From an uncultured Lachnospiraceae bacterium (GTDB lineage Bacteria > Bacillota > Clostridia > Lachnospirales > Lachnospiraceae), in NCBI GenBank assembly GCA_902773445.1, contig CACYEU010000142.1, forward strand, positions 1-5,380: a DNA stretch of 5,380 nt, given 5' to 3'. Shown here piece after piece: positions 1 to 5,380 of the stretch. Below the pieces are notes generated by a model, which was given only the letters and a program-made list of their open reading frames with translations, was not told where the DNA came from and did no database searches. How positions within the stretch are numbered: position 1 is the stretch's first letter; each line of letters begins with the position of its first letter. The translations under genes and the position numbers were made by a program.

Positions 1-856
1 CATCCTTCTTTGGTACAGCCTTTGCTTTCGGTTTTGTCTTTTCAGGTGCTGTACCGTCTGCTGTCAGGCGGATGATACGGCGCGGACACGCTCTTGCGCA
101 GGCTCCGCATCCGATGCATTTTTCAGAATCGATATGGGCAAGATCTTCTTCGACCTGGATCGCATCAAATTTGCAGGCCATTTCGCAGAGACGGCAGCTG
201 ATGCAGCCTGCATTACATTCTGTTCTGACCTGTTTTCCTATTTCATGGTTATTACACTGGACCATCCATTTCTGGTCGTACGGAACCATCTCGATCAAAT
301 GCTGCGGGCAGACAGCGACACACTGCTTGCATCCCTGACATGCCTCTTTGTCGACAAGAGCAATCTCATCCACGATATGGATCGCATCAAACTGGCAGAC
401 TTCAACACAGGATCCGTAACCGAGGCAGCCGTAATTACAGGCCTTCGGTCCGTTATTCTGAACATATTTCATCATCTGACAGTCCTGTACTCCGTAGTAA
501 CTGAAGCTCTGATTCGCCTCATCGCCGGTTCCGGAGCATTTGACAAATGCGACCATTCTGGTCATATTGCCCGCTTCAACGCCCATGATCGCGCCGATCT
601 GAGCGGCAACTCGGCTTCCGCCGACCGGGCAGGTGTTGACCGGAGCTTCGCCCTTTGCGATCGCGGCGGCAAGTCCCGAGCATCCCGGGAATCCGCAGGC
701 ACCGCAGTTGTTGCCGGGCAGCGCTTCGAGAACGGCTGCTTCTTTTTCATCAACTTCAACCGCAAATCTTTTTCCGGCAATACCGAGGAACAATCCAATG
801 AAAATGCCTGTACCGCCGACCACTGCGGCCGCGAGTAAAATAGCTTGCACTGACAT
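1..856 (-). CDS. rnfB: RnfB, ferredoxin-accepting polyferredoxin subunit of the Rnf complex (3' end cut by window edge)
   Basis: RnfB is the entry subunit of Rnf: it takes electrons from reduced ferredoxin on the cytoplasmic face and passes them to the membrane core. Reading from the ATG at 856-854 gives 285 codons without a stop to the left edge, so the gene is partial. Residues 5-25 form one hydrophobic anchor helix. Next comes the RnfB-type Fe-S domain with C51, C54, C59 (NNCGACGFPGC) and C76. Four ferredoxin-like four-Cys motifs follow: C140/C144/C150/C154 (CNYGCLGYGSCVEVC), C173/C176/C179/C183, C218/C221/C224/C228 and C247/C250/C253/C257. That suggests about five Fe-S clusters, as in clostridial RnfB and more than in proteobacterial forms. 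Additional Cys occur at 107, 126, 201 and 214. From about 266 the protein becomes a Lys/Ala/Pro tail that runs off the window. The start is supported by a Shine-Dalgarno site (GAGGAGGG) 6 nt upstream. The gene lies 14 nt after rnfA and is last of the visible operon. Identification is secure; only the C-terminus is unseen. Confidence 0.96.
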   Translation of the reverse strand, partial: MSVQAILLAAAVVGGTGIFIGLFLGIAGKRFAVEVDEKEAAVLEALPGNNCGACGFPGCSGLAAAIAKGEAPVNTCPVGGSRVAAQIGAIMGVEAGNMTRMVAFVKCSGTGDEANQSFSYYGVQDCQMMKYVQNNGPKACNYGCLGYGSCVEVCQFDAIHIVDEIALVDKEACQGCKQCVAVCPQHLIEMVPYDQKWMVQCNNHEIGKQVRTECNAGCISCRLCEMACKFDAIQVEEDLAHIDSEKCIGCGACARACPRRIIRLTADGTAPEKTKPKAKAVPKKD

Positions 857-862
857 AATGAA

Positions 863-871
863 CCCTCCTCT
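863..871 (-). promoter_or_regulatory. Ribosome binding site of rnfB
   Basis: On the minus strand AGAGGAGGG lies 6 nt before the ATG at 856-854, inside the short gap after the rnfA stop and overlapping that stop by one base. This near-perfect Shine-Dalgarno fixes the rnfB start. rnfB is the only gene of the operon that does not overlap its predecessor, so it depends on this site rather than on stop/start coupling. Confidence 0.8.
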
Positions 872-1449
872 TAAATGATGCCCGAAAAACCGATAAATGC
901 GATTGCCATCAATCCGGAAGTCACGAGCACGATCGCAATGCCTCTGAACGGTTTCGGTATATCGTTATACTCAATCTTTTCACGGATGCCGGCCATCAGA
1001 ATCAATGCTAATGCGAATCCGACTGCCGTCGCAAAACCGTTGACTGTACCGGCAAGAATGCCGTAATCATATTTATCAACATTGTTGAGTGCGACACCGA
1101 GCACCGCGCAGTTTGTCGTAATCAGCGGCAGGTAGACACCGAGTGCTCTGTAGAGTGACGGTATCGCCTTCTTCAGGAACATTTCAACAAACTGGACCAT
1201 CGCCGCGATAACGAGGATAAAGACGATCGTCTCCAGATACTCAAAATGCAGCGGTACCAGAATAAAACGGTACAAGAACTCTGAAACCAAAGCTGAGATC
1301 GTCAGTACGAAAATGACCGCACCGCCCATACCGACAGCCTGATCGGTCTTTTTAGAGACCCCGAGGAACGGACAAATGCCGAGGAACTGGCTGAACACAA
1401 CATTGTTGACGATAGCAGCACTGACTGCAATCAATAATAATTCTTTCAT
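871..1449 (-). CDS. rnfA: RnfA, membrane core subunit of the Rnf complex
   Basis: RnfA is an integral membrane subunit that pairs with its homologue RnfE to form the pseudo-symmetric core through which electrons cross the membrane. The 192-residue product is the usual family length and is almost wholly hydrophobic, with about six membrane helices (roughly 4-24, 40-62, 72-90, 103-122, 130-154, 170-190). Family motifs are visible: FLGICPFLG at 22-30 and ITTNCAVLGVAL at 110-121. C26 and C114 in these correspond to the Cys pair that, with the RnfE pair, holds the intramembrane Fe-S cluster seen in structures of Rnf and the related Nqr complex. The ATG at 1449 overlaps the rnfE stop (ATGA, 4 nt), with a GGAGGTGAG ribosome site just upstream inside the rnfE end. 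No defects are seen. The N-terminus MKELLLIAVSAAIVNNVVFSQ is typical of RnfA, so confusion with the homologous NqrE is unlikely given the rnf neighbours. Confidence 0.97.
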   Translation of the reverse strand: MKELLLIAVSAAIVNNVVFSQFLGICPFLGVSKKTDQAVGMGGAVIFVLTISALVSEFLYRFILVPLHFEYLETIVFILVIAAMVQFVEMFLKKAIPSLYRALGVYLPLITTNCAVLGVALNNVDKYDYGILAGTVNGFATAVGFALALILMAGIREKIEYNDIPKPFRGIAIVLVTSGLMAIAFIGFSGII

Positions 1450-2258
1450 GCCGGCTCACCTCCGTTCACGATCTGTTTTGACGCGTTATCGCGAAGTCCT
1501 GCCCTGGCCGTCTCAGCAAAGATCTGTACTCCGCAGCCTCCTCTTGCGGCACATCCAGCACAGTCAGACGGAGCGCATGACGCAGTCTGTACCTGAGGCT
1601 TTGCCTTAGCCTTAACCGGTTTCTTCGTTTTTGCTTCTGCAGCAGCCTTCTCGCGCTTCTTCTGCTCTCTCTTTGACATGATGTATGTCACAAGCGCGAT
1701 CAAAGCTGCAAGGACAAAGAATGCGCCGGGCTGAAGGACAAAGATCGATATCGGGACATATCCTTTCGGCATGATCTGCATTCCGGCGATCGTTCCGTTG
1801 CCGAAGAGTTCACGCACACCGCCGAGGATTCCCAGCGCGATTGTGAATCCGAGTCCCATGCCGATTCCGTCGAATGCCGAGAGCCCGACCGAATGCTTCG
1901 AAGCATAGGCTTCAGCGCGGCCGAGAATAATACAGTTGACGACGATCAGCGGGATATAGACACCGAGCGACTGTGACAGATCCGGAAAATAACCTTCCAT
2001 CAGGAACTGTACGATCGTCACCAGTGACGCGATGACAACAATGAATGCCGGGATACGGACCTCATCCGGAATAATCTTCCTCAGCAGAGAGATCACGATA
2101 TTGGACAGGACCAATACAACAAGGGTACAGAGTCCCATGCCGATACCGTTGATCAGCGATGTCGTCGTCGCAAGTGTCGGACACATGCCGAGCAACATGA
2201 CTGTTGTCGGATTCTCTTTGATCAATCCGTTGTAGAGACGTTCTGTATATTTGTTCAT
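1446..2258 (-). CDS. rnfE: RnfE, membrane core subunit of the Rnf complex, with a Cys-rich C-terminal extension
   Basis: RnfE is the homologous partner of RnfA in the membrane core. Residues 1-195 match the family, with about six hydrophobic helices and the motifs VMLLGMCPTLA (20-30) and PLIVVNCIILGRAEAYAS (103-120). C26 and C109 are the expected ligands of the Fe-S cluster shared with RnfA. At 270 residues it is longer than typical RnfE proteins (about 200-230). The extra part begins with a Lys/Ala-rich linker (about 196-225, including KKPVKAKAKP). A Cys cluster follows, C228-X4-C233-X2-C236-X5-C242 (CAPSDCAGCAARGGC), then a polar tail to the stop. The reading frame is continuous, so this is not a frameshift, and the tail ends in the ATGA overlap with rnfA. 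The start ATG overlaps the rnfG stop (ATGA) and has an AAAGGAGG site 6 nt upstream. The core identification is secure; the role of the tail is unknown, with metal or Fe-S binding as one possibility. Confidence 0.96.
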   Translation of the reverse strand: MNKYTERLYNGLIKENPTTVMLLGMCPTLATTTSLINGIGMGLCTLVVLVLSNIVISLLRKIIPDEVRIPAFIVVIASLVTIVQFLMEGYFPDLSQSLGVYIPLIVVNCIILGRAEAYASKHSVGLSAFDGIGMGLGFTIALGILGGVRELFGNGTIAGMQIMPKGYVPISIFVLQPGAFFVLAALIALVTYIMSKREQKKREKAAAEAKTKKPVKAKAKPQVQTASCAPSDCAGCAARGGCGVQIFAETARAGLRDNASKQIVNGGEPA

Positions 2259-2857
2259 GAGACGCCTCCTTTCAAAACCTGATTATAATAGCTCAACGCA
2301 GCATTGACGCCTCCGGTAACCGCCTTTGATGTGATCGTTGCACCTGAAAGCGCATTGATCTCTTCGTCTGAAGAGGTTCCGGTCTTAACGACCGTGAACT
2401 TCTCGACGTCTTTGCCTTCGTACTGCTTTGTGAAAGACGGGTCTTCACGCGCGTTCATACCAAGTCCCGGAGACTCGGAGATCGACAGGAACGATACACC
2501 GCTGACCTGTCCGTCAGCATTAATACCGACTGTAAACTGAATATCCCCGGCATAGCCTTCCCCGTCAGTGACGGTGATCACATACCCTTTCACTTCGCCG
2601 CCGTCTTTTGCTTCGACAACTTCATCGATCGTACATTTACCGGAAGCGGATGCGATCTTATCGGCCTCTTTCTGATCATAATCGATCACGTTGAATTCCT
2701 TCGCGTCGCTGACAACGGTCTTGTACGCATCATTCTTCTGCTGTTCTTTTGCCTCTTGTATCGGGGCCAGTGTGATCTCGTGAACGAGACCGAGAAGGAG
2801 TCCTGCGATGATCGTGATGGCAGCTAAAAGTCCTGTATGCTTTATAATGCCTTTCAT
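2255..2857 (-). CDS. rnfG: RnfG, covalently FMN-binding subunit of the Rnf complex
   Basis: RnfG carries an FMN covalently attached to a threonine by the ApbE flavin transferase. It is held at the outer face of the membrane by one N-terminal helix (about 9-28, LLAAITIIAGLLLGLVHE). The 200-residue product has the usual family length. The FMN-binding domain spans about 85-195 and contains the conserved ESPGLG (128-133) and the flavinylation motif LSGATITS (170-177), with T174 as the expected attachment site. The residue six before T174 is Asn168, where many family members have Asp; this may be harmless variation. The start ATG overlaps the rnfD stop by 4 nt (ATGA), and an AAAGGGGGTG ribosome site lies about 7 nt upstream within rnfD. 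Between the helix and the FMN domain is a charged, Glu/Lys-rich stretch (about 35-75). No apbE gene is in the window, so the transferase must be encoded elsewhere. Confidence 0.96.
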   Translation of the reverse strand: MKGIIKHTGLLAAITIIAGLLLGLVHEITLAPIQEAKEQQKNDAYKTVVSDAKEFNVIDYDQKEADKIASASGKCTIDEVVEAKDGGEVKGYVITVTDGEGYAGDIQFTVGINADGQVSGVSFLSISESPGLGMNAREDPSFTKQYEGKDVEKFTVVKTGTSSDEEINALSGATITSKAVTGGVNAALSYYNQVLKGGVS

Positions 2858-3792
2858 GACTTCGCACCCCCTTTCTTCGGTCCAAATGCCCTTGGCATCG
2901 TATACTTTTCAATCAGAGGAACGAACACGTTGCTGATGATGATCGCATACGAAACGCCCTCAGCCGATGACCCGAAGATTCTGAACAATCCGGTCAGCAC
3001 GCCGAGCAGGACGCCGTAAATGATCCTGCCTTTCGGCGTGATCGGTGATGTTACATAGTCGGTCGCCATGAACCATGCGCCGAGCATCAGCCCGCCTCCG
3101 CACAGATGCGCGGTAATAAACATCGGATCAAGACCGTGGCCTCCGAAGATCGCGATGAAGATCACGAACGTCAGAATGTAAATGCCCGGAATCACAATAT
3201 CAATGACTTCAAACCAAAGCAGGATGATCGCACCGATCAGAATCGCGATGACTGATGTCTCGCCGATCGTACCGGAAGTAAAACCGAGAAGCATATCCTT
3301 CGTGTTGATCGCTTCGCCGGCTTTCAGGGCCGCAAGCGGTGTTGCGGATGAGCTTCCGATCTGCGGGAAATTCGTCATAATGCTTGTAAAAGATATCAAC
3401 AGGAAACATCTGGCGCCGAGTGCCGGATTCATAAAATTCTGTCCGAGGCCGCCGAATACCTGTTTGACAACAAGGATCGCGAAAACGCCGCCGAGCACAC
3501 CGATCCACCAAGGAGCATTGGCAGGAAGGTTCAGCCCGAGAAGAAGGCCGGTCAGCGCCGCCGATCCGTCCTTGACGAGAACAGGTTTGTGCATGGCCTT
3601 TTGGTAAATGAACTCAGTCAGCACACATGATACGATCGACGAAAGCAGCACGATGAGCGAGCGCGGGCCGAAATTGTAGATACCGAATATCGTTGTCGGC
3701 AGCAATGCGATGATCACCAGATACATCAGCTTGCTGGTCGTGATCTTTGATCTGATATGGGGTGATGATGAAATATGAATCTTATTGTTCAT
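2854..3792 (-). CDS. rnfD: RnfD, membrane FMN-binding subunit of the Rnf complex
   Basis: RnfD is a multi-helix membrane subunit (NqrB/RnfD family) carrying a covalent FMN, and is thought to take part in coupling electron flow to ion transport. The 312-residue product is slightly shorter than typical proteobacterial forms and normal for clostridial ones. Visible family motifs are SPHIRSKITTSKLMYLVIIALLP near the N-terminus, GGLGQNFMNPALGARCFLLISF (114-135), SSSATPLAA (147-155) with T151 as the expected flavin site, TDYVTSPITPKGRIIYG (244-260) and EGVSYAI (278-284). About nine or ten hydrophobic segments are present, clustered at 21-63, 77-137 and 180-293. The ATG overlaps the rnfC stop by one base (TAATG). 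The ribosome site AAAGGGGGG is formed by the Lys-Gly-Gly codons at the end of rnfC. The last codons (KKGGAKS) similarly encode the ribosome site for rnfG. No defects are seen. Confidence 0.97.
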   Translation of the reverse strand: MNNKIHISSSPHIRSKITTSKLMYLVIIALLPTTIFGIYNFGPRSLIVLLSSIVSCVLTEFIYQKAMHKPVLVKDGSAALTGLLLGLNLPANAPWWIGVLGGVFAILVVKQVFGGLGQNFMNPALGARCFLLISFTSIMTNFPQIGSSSATPLAALKAGEAINTKDMLLGFTSGTIGETSVIAILIGAIILLWFEVIDIVIPGIYILTFVIFIAIFGGHGLDPMFITAHLCGGGLMLGAWFMATDYVTSPITPKGRIIYGVLLGVLTGLFRIFGSSAEGVSYAIIISNVFVPLIEKYTMPRAFGPKKGGAKS

Positions 3793-5162
3793 TAATCATT
3801 CCCCCCTTTCTTCGCCTCTTCGGCTTGTTTGGCTTCTTTCGCCTTTCTCTCGCGGATCATGAACATCACATCCTTCTTGTAAGATGCAATTTCCTGCTTC
3901 AGCGGTCTCTTCGCGGGACACGTATAGCTGCAGCAGCCGCACTCAACACACTCGAGACCGTTCCACTTCTCAAACACATCAGCCTGATGATGTTCAGCAA
4001 AATCAGCGAGATATGAAGGAACCAGATAGCTCGGGCATACTTCCACGCAGCGCCCGCAGTTGATACATGGGCTAGGCGGAAGATCTGCAATCGGATCATG
4101 TATCCGGCAGAGCAGACATGAACTGGTCTTCGTGACGGGAATATCAGTCGTGAACAGGGCAAAGCCCATCATCGGTCCTCCCGAAATGATCTTTTCGGGT
4201 TCTTCTTTAAATCCGCCGCAATGGTCGATCAGTTCCTGCTGATTCATGCCGATCGGCGCGATAAAATTGCCGGGATTGGCAATCGCGCGTCCGGTCACCG
4301 TGATCAGACGCTCCGTCACCGGGCGGCCGTTGTTGACCGCATTATCGATCGCGATCAGAGTCTCGACATTGTCGACGATACAACCGGCATCTGCGGGCAG
4401 CATTTTGGAATTGATCTTCCGTCCGGTCGTCGCGAAAATCAGCGACCGCTCAGCACCCTGCGGGTATTTTGTCTTCAATGCGACCACTTCGATGCGCGGT
4501 TCTGATTTGGTCATCTCAGAAAGCTTTTCGATGCAGTCTTTTTTGTTGTTCTCGATTGCGAGGATTCCCTTTGCCTTGTCAAATATCGTCAGGACGACTT
4601 TAAGACCGGCGATCAGTTTCTCCGGGTTCTCAAGCATACGGCGGTAGTCAGCAGTGATATAAGGCTCGCACTCCGCACAATTCGCGATGATATACTCGAT
4701 CTTATCGGGTTCCTTTGGCGAAAGCTTTACATGAGTCGGGAAACCTGCGCCGCCCATGCCGACAACACCGCTGTCCGCGATCTTACGGATGATCTCATCG
4801 CGCGACATTTCATCGACCGGCTTTACTTCAGGATACTGTACTTCTTCGTACAATCCATCATTCTCAATGACGATCGCGTCACCTTCGGTCCCGACTGCAT
4901 TGAAATGCTTTTCAAATGCTTTGACTGTGCCTGATACCGAAGAGAATACCGGAGAAGATACAAATCCTCCCGCCTCTGCGATGCATTGTCCCTTGAGCAC
5001 ACGGTCACCTACTGCGACGATCGGTTTGGCCGGAGCACCGATATGCTGAGAAAGAAGATAGACCATATCGCCTTTCGGTGTGACCCGCTCGATCGGCTTA
5101 TCCTTTGCCCAGTGTTTGCCGTCAGGCGGATGCACTCCGCCTTTAAATGAGACAAGCTTCAT
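3792..5162 (-). CDS. rnfC: RnfC, NAD(H)-side flavo-iron-sulfur subunit of the Rnf complex
   Basis: RnfC is the peripheral cytoplasmic subunit where NAD+ is reduced; it resembles the FMN/NADH-binding subunit of complex I (NuoF/Nqo1). The 456-residue product is of clostridial RnfC length. An N-terminal RnfC barrel region (about 1-100) contains FKGGVHPPDGK and a lipoyl-like stretch (PIVAVGDRVLKGQCIAEAGGFVSSPVFSSVSG). The Nqo1-like nucleotide/flavin part follows, with GVVGMGGAGFPTHVKL (132-147) and NCAECEPYITAD (161-172). The SLBB-type region spans about 280-335. Two ferredoxin motifs come last: C366/C369/C372/C376-P and C405/C408/C411/C415-P, giving two [4Fe-4S] clusters. A charged Lys/Glu/Ala tail (436-456) ends the protein. 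An additional CX2C (C349/C352, SSCLLC) precedes the first motif. The start ATG has an AAAGGAAG site upstream, and an in-frame stop (TAG, 5183-5181) excludes a longer form. It is first in the operon, 110 nt after the preceding gene's stop. Confidence 0.97.
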   Translation of the reverse strand: MKLVSFKGGVHPPDGKHWAKDKPIERVTPKGDMVYLLSQHIGAPAKPIVAVGDRVLKGQCIAEAGGFVSSPVFSSVSGTVKAFEKHFNAVGTEGDAIVIENDGLYEEVQYPEVKPVDEMSRDEIIRKIADSGVVGMGGAGFPTHVKLSPKEPDKIEYIIANCAECEPYITADYRRMLENPEKLIAGLKVVLTIFDKAKGILAIENNKKDCIEKLSEMTKSEPRIEVVALKTKYPQGAERSLIFATTGRKINSKMLPADAGCIVDNVETLIAIDNAVNNGRPVTERLITVTGRAIANPGNFIAPIGMNQQELIDHCGGFKEEPEKIISGGPMMGFALFTTDIPVTKTSSCLLCRIHDPIADLPPSPCINCGRCVEVCPSYLVPSYLADFAEHHQADVFEKWNGLECVECGCCSYTCPAKRPLKQEIASYKKDVMFMIRERKAKEAKQAEEAKKGGND

Positions 5163-5168
5163 TTCGAT

Positions 5169-5176
5169 CTTCCTTT
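5169..5176 (-). promoter_or_regulatory. Ribosome binding site of rnfC
   Basis: Minus-strand AAAGGAAG lies 6 nt before the rnfC ATG (5162-5160). It is weaker than the AGGAGG-type sites of the downstream genes, but it is the only purine-rich site in front of this ATG. An in-frame stop just upstream leaves no alternative start. Confidence 0.65.
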
Positions 5177-5193
5177 CTGCCTAATAATTAACA

Positions 5194-5199
5194 ATTCTA
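5194..5199 (-). promoter_or_regulatory. Candidate -10 element for the rnf operon
   Basis: Minus-strand TAGAAT matches five of six bases of TATAAT. It lies between the terminator and the rnfC ribosome site in an A/T-rich stretch. A convincing -35 at 16-18 nt is not visible, since that position falls within the terminator hairpin. The element could be chance; read-through from the upstream gene, or a promoter further upstream, are alternatives. Confidence 0.2.
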
Positions 5200-5200
5200 T

Positions 5201-5229
5201 GCAAAAGAGGGGCTATGAATCATAGCCCC
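5201..5229 (-). terminator. Intrinsic terminator after the upstream acidic-tail gene
   Basis: A perfect 10-bp inverted repeat (GGGGCTATGA / TCATAGCCCC, 5209-5218 and 5220-5229) surrounds a single central base, so in RNA about 8 bp would pair around a 5-nt loop. On the minus strand the GC-rich base of the stem is followed by TCTTTTGC, a short U-rich run expected of a Rho-independent terminator. The plus strand has no U run after the stem, so the orientation is minus. It lies about 44 nt after the stop of the upstream gene and 38-46 nt before the rnfC start, separating the two transcription units or attenuating read-through into rnf. Confidence 0.85.
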
Positions 5230-5272
5230 ATCCTATTAAATTGCCTTTTCACAATCAGTGTCATGGCCTTAT

Positions 5273-5380
5273 TTACTCTTCGTCAGCACTCTCCTCAGCA
5301 GGAGCTTCTTCAGCTTCCGGAGCTTCTTCGGCTGCCGGTGCTTCCTCAGCTGCCGGTGCTTCCTCGACTGCCGGTGCTTC
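5273..5380 (-). CDS. C-terminal end of an unidentified protein with an acidic Glu/Ala/Pro repeat tail (5' part outside window)
   Basis: Only the last 35 codons and the TAA stop (5275-5273) are in the window. They read as about five copies of a hexapeptide of the type EEAPAA (for example AVEEAPAAEEAPAAEEAPEAEEAPAEE in overlapping form), ending in ESADEE. Such low-complexity acidic tails occur on many unrelated bacterial proteins, so no function can be assigned; the conserved domain lies to the right of this window. The frame is chosen because it is open to the edge, keeps the repeat in register with an 18-nt DNA repeat, and stops 44 nt before a minus-strand terminator. Its separation from rnfC by that terminator suggests a distinct transcription unit. 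The other minus-strand frames give no comparable regular peptide. Confidence 0.7.
   Translation of the reverse strand, partial: EAPAVEEAPAAEEAPAAEEAPEAEEAPAEESADEE
5295..5380 (-). repeat. Degenerate 18-bp tandem repeat encoding an EEAPAA-type hexapeptide
   Basis: Units begin at 5295, 5313, 5331, 5349 and 5367 (the last cut by the edge). The units at 5331 and 5349 differ at only one base (final A versus G), while those nearer the stop are more diverged. The period equals six codons, so copy-number change would keep the reading frame. The array probably continues past the window's right edge. Confidence 0.85.

Noticed and set aside
134..838. A 234-codon plus-strand open frame opposite rnfB
   Set aside because: It is codon-aligned antisense to rnfB, which has clear Fe-S motifs in the other direction. 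Its translation shows no recognisable domain, and the minus-strand gene explains the lack of stops.
1..856. rnfB as a broken gene, because it has no stop codon in the window
   Set aside because: The frame is open without interruption to the edge and all expected cysteine motifs are present, so it is simply cut by the window boundary.
1446..2258. A frameshift creating the odd C-terminal part of rnfE
   Set aside because: The frame runs from the membrane domain through the tail and ends precisely in the ATGA junction with rnfA, the same arrangement as the other gene boundaries.
3182..3607. A 141-codon plus-strand open frame opposite rnfD
   Set aside because: It is a shadow of a well-conserved membrane gene. 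It has no supporting context, and its peptide is what the complement of hydrophobic codons would give.
4246..4647. Plus-strand open frames opposite rnfC (133 codons and shorter)
   Set aside because: They overlap secure rnfC coding sequence on the other strand and show no family motif.
871..5162. The cluster being an Nqr (Na+-NADH:quinone reductase) operon instead of Rnf
   Set aside because: Nqr would contain NqrA and NqrF. Here there are RnfC with two ferredoxin motifs and the polyferredoxin RnfB, which are diagnostic of Rnf.
5295..5380. Possible CRISPR-like or regulatory direct repeats
   Set aside because: The period is exactly 18 bp without spacers, it is in frame with an open reading frame, and it gives a regular Glu/Ala/Pro peptide. 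It is a coding tandem repeat.

Overview
The window carries almost all of one operon on the minus strand: the six-subunit Rnf complex, an ion-translocating ferredoxin:NAD+ oxidoreductase. In transcription order (right to left) the genes are rnfC (5162-3792), rnfD (3792-2854), rnfG (2857-2255), rnfE (2258-1446), rnfA (1449-871) and rnfB (856 to beyond position 1). The first five are complete. rnfB is open at the left edge with 285 codons visible and all its recognisable Fe-S motifs present.

The order C-D-G-E-A-B is that of anaerobic Bacillota (Clostridia such as Acetobacterium and Clostridium), not the A-B-C-D-G-E order of proteobacteria. Purine-rich Shine-Dalgarno sites of the AGGAGG/AAAGGGGG type precede every gene, RnfB is a multi-cluster polyferredoxin, and base composition looks intermediate. 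I infer an anaerobic, probably Clostridia-class, fermenter or acetogen; genus cannot be read from this window.

The genes are tightly coupled: TAATG between rnfC and rnfD, ATGA overlaps at D/G, G/E and E/A, and a 14-nt gap before rnfB. From the known biology of the complex, RnfB takes electrons from reduced ferredoxin. They pass through the intramembrane Fe-S centre held by RnfA and RnfE and the covalent flavins of RnfG and RnfD, and reach NAD+ at RnfC. The exergonic transfer drives Na+ or H+ out of the cell; this sequence does not tell which ion.

Right of rnfC, a 110-nt spacer (5163-5272) holds a strong minus-strand intrinsic terminator. It follows the 3' end of an unidentified upstream gene (5380-5273), whose visible part is a Glu/Ala/Pro hexapeptide repeat tail. 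Any dedicated rnf promoter must lie within this spacer or further upstream.

No new system is evident. The points most worth a second look are a cysteine-rich tail on RnfE, a Lys/Ala/Pro tail shared in style by RnfB and RnfE, an Asn at the usual Asp position of the RnfG flavinylation motif, and the acidic repeat tail of the upstream gene.
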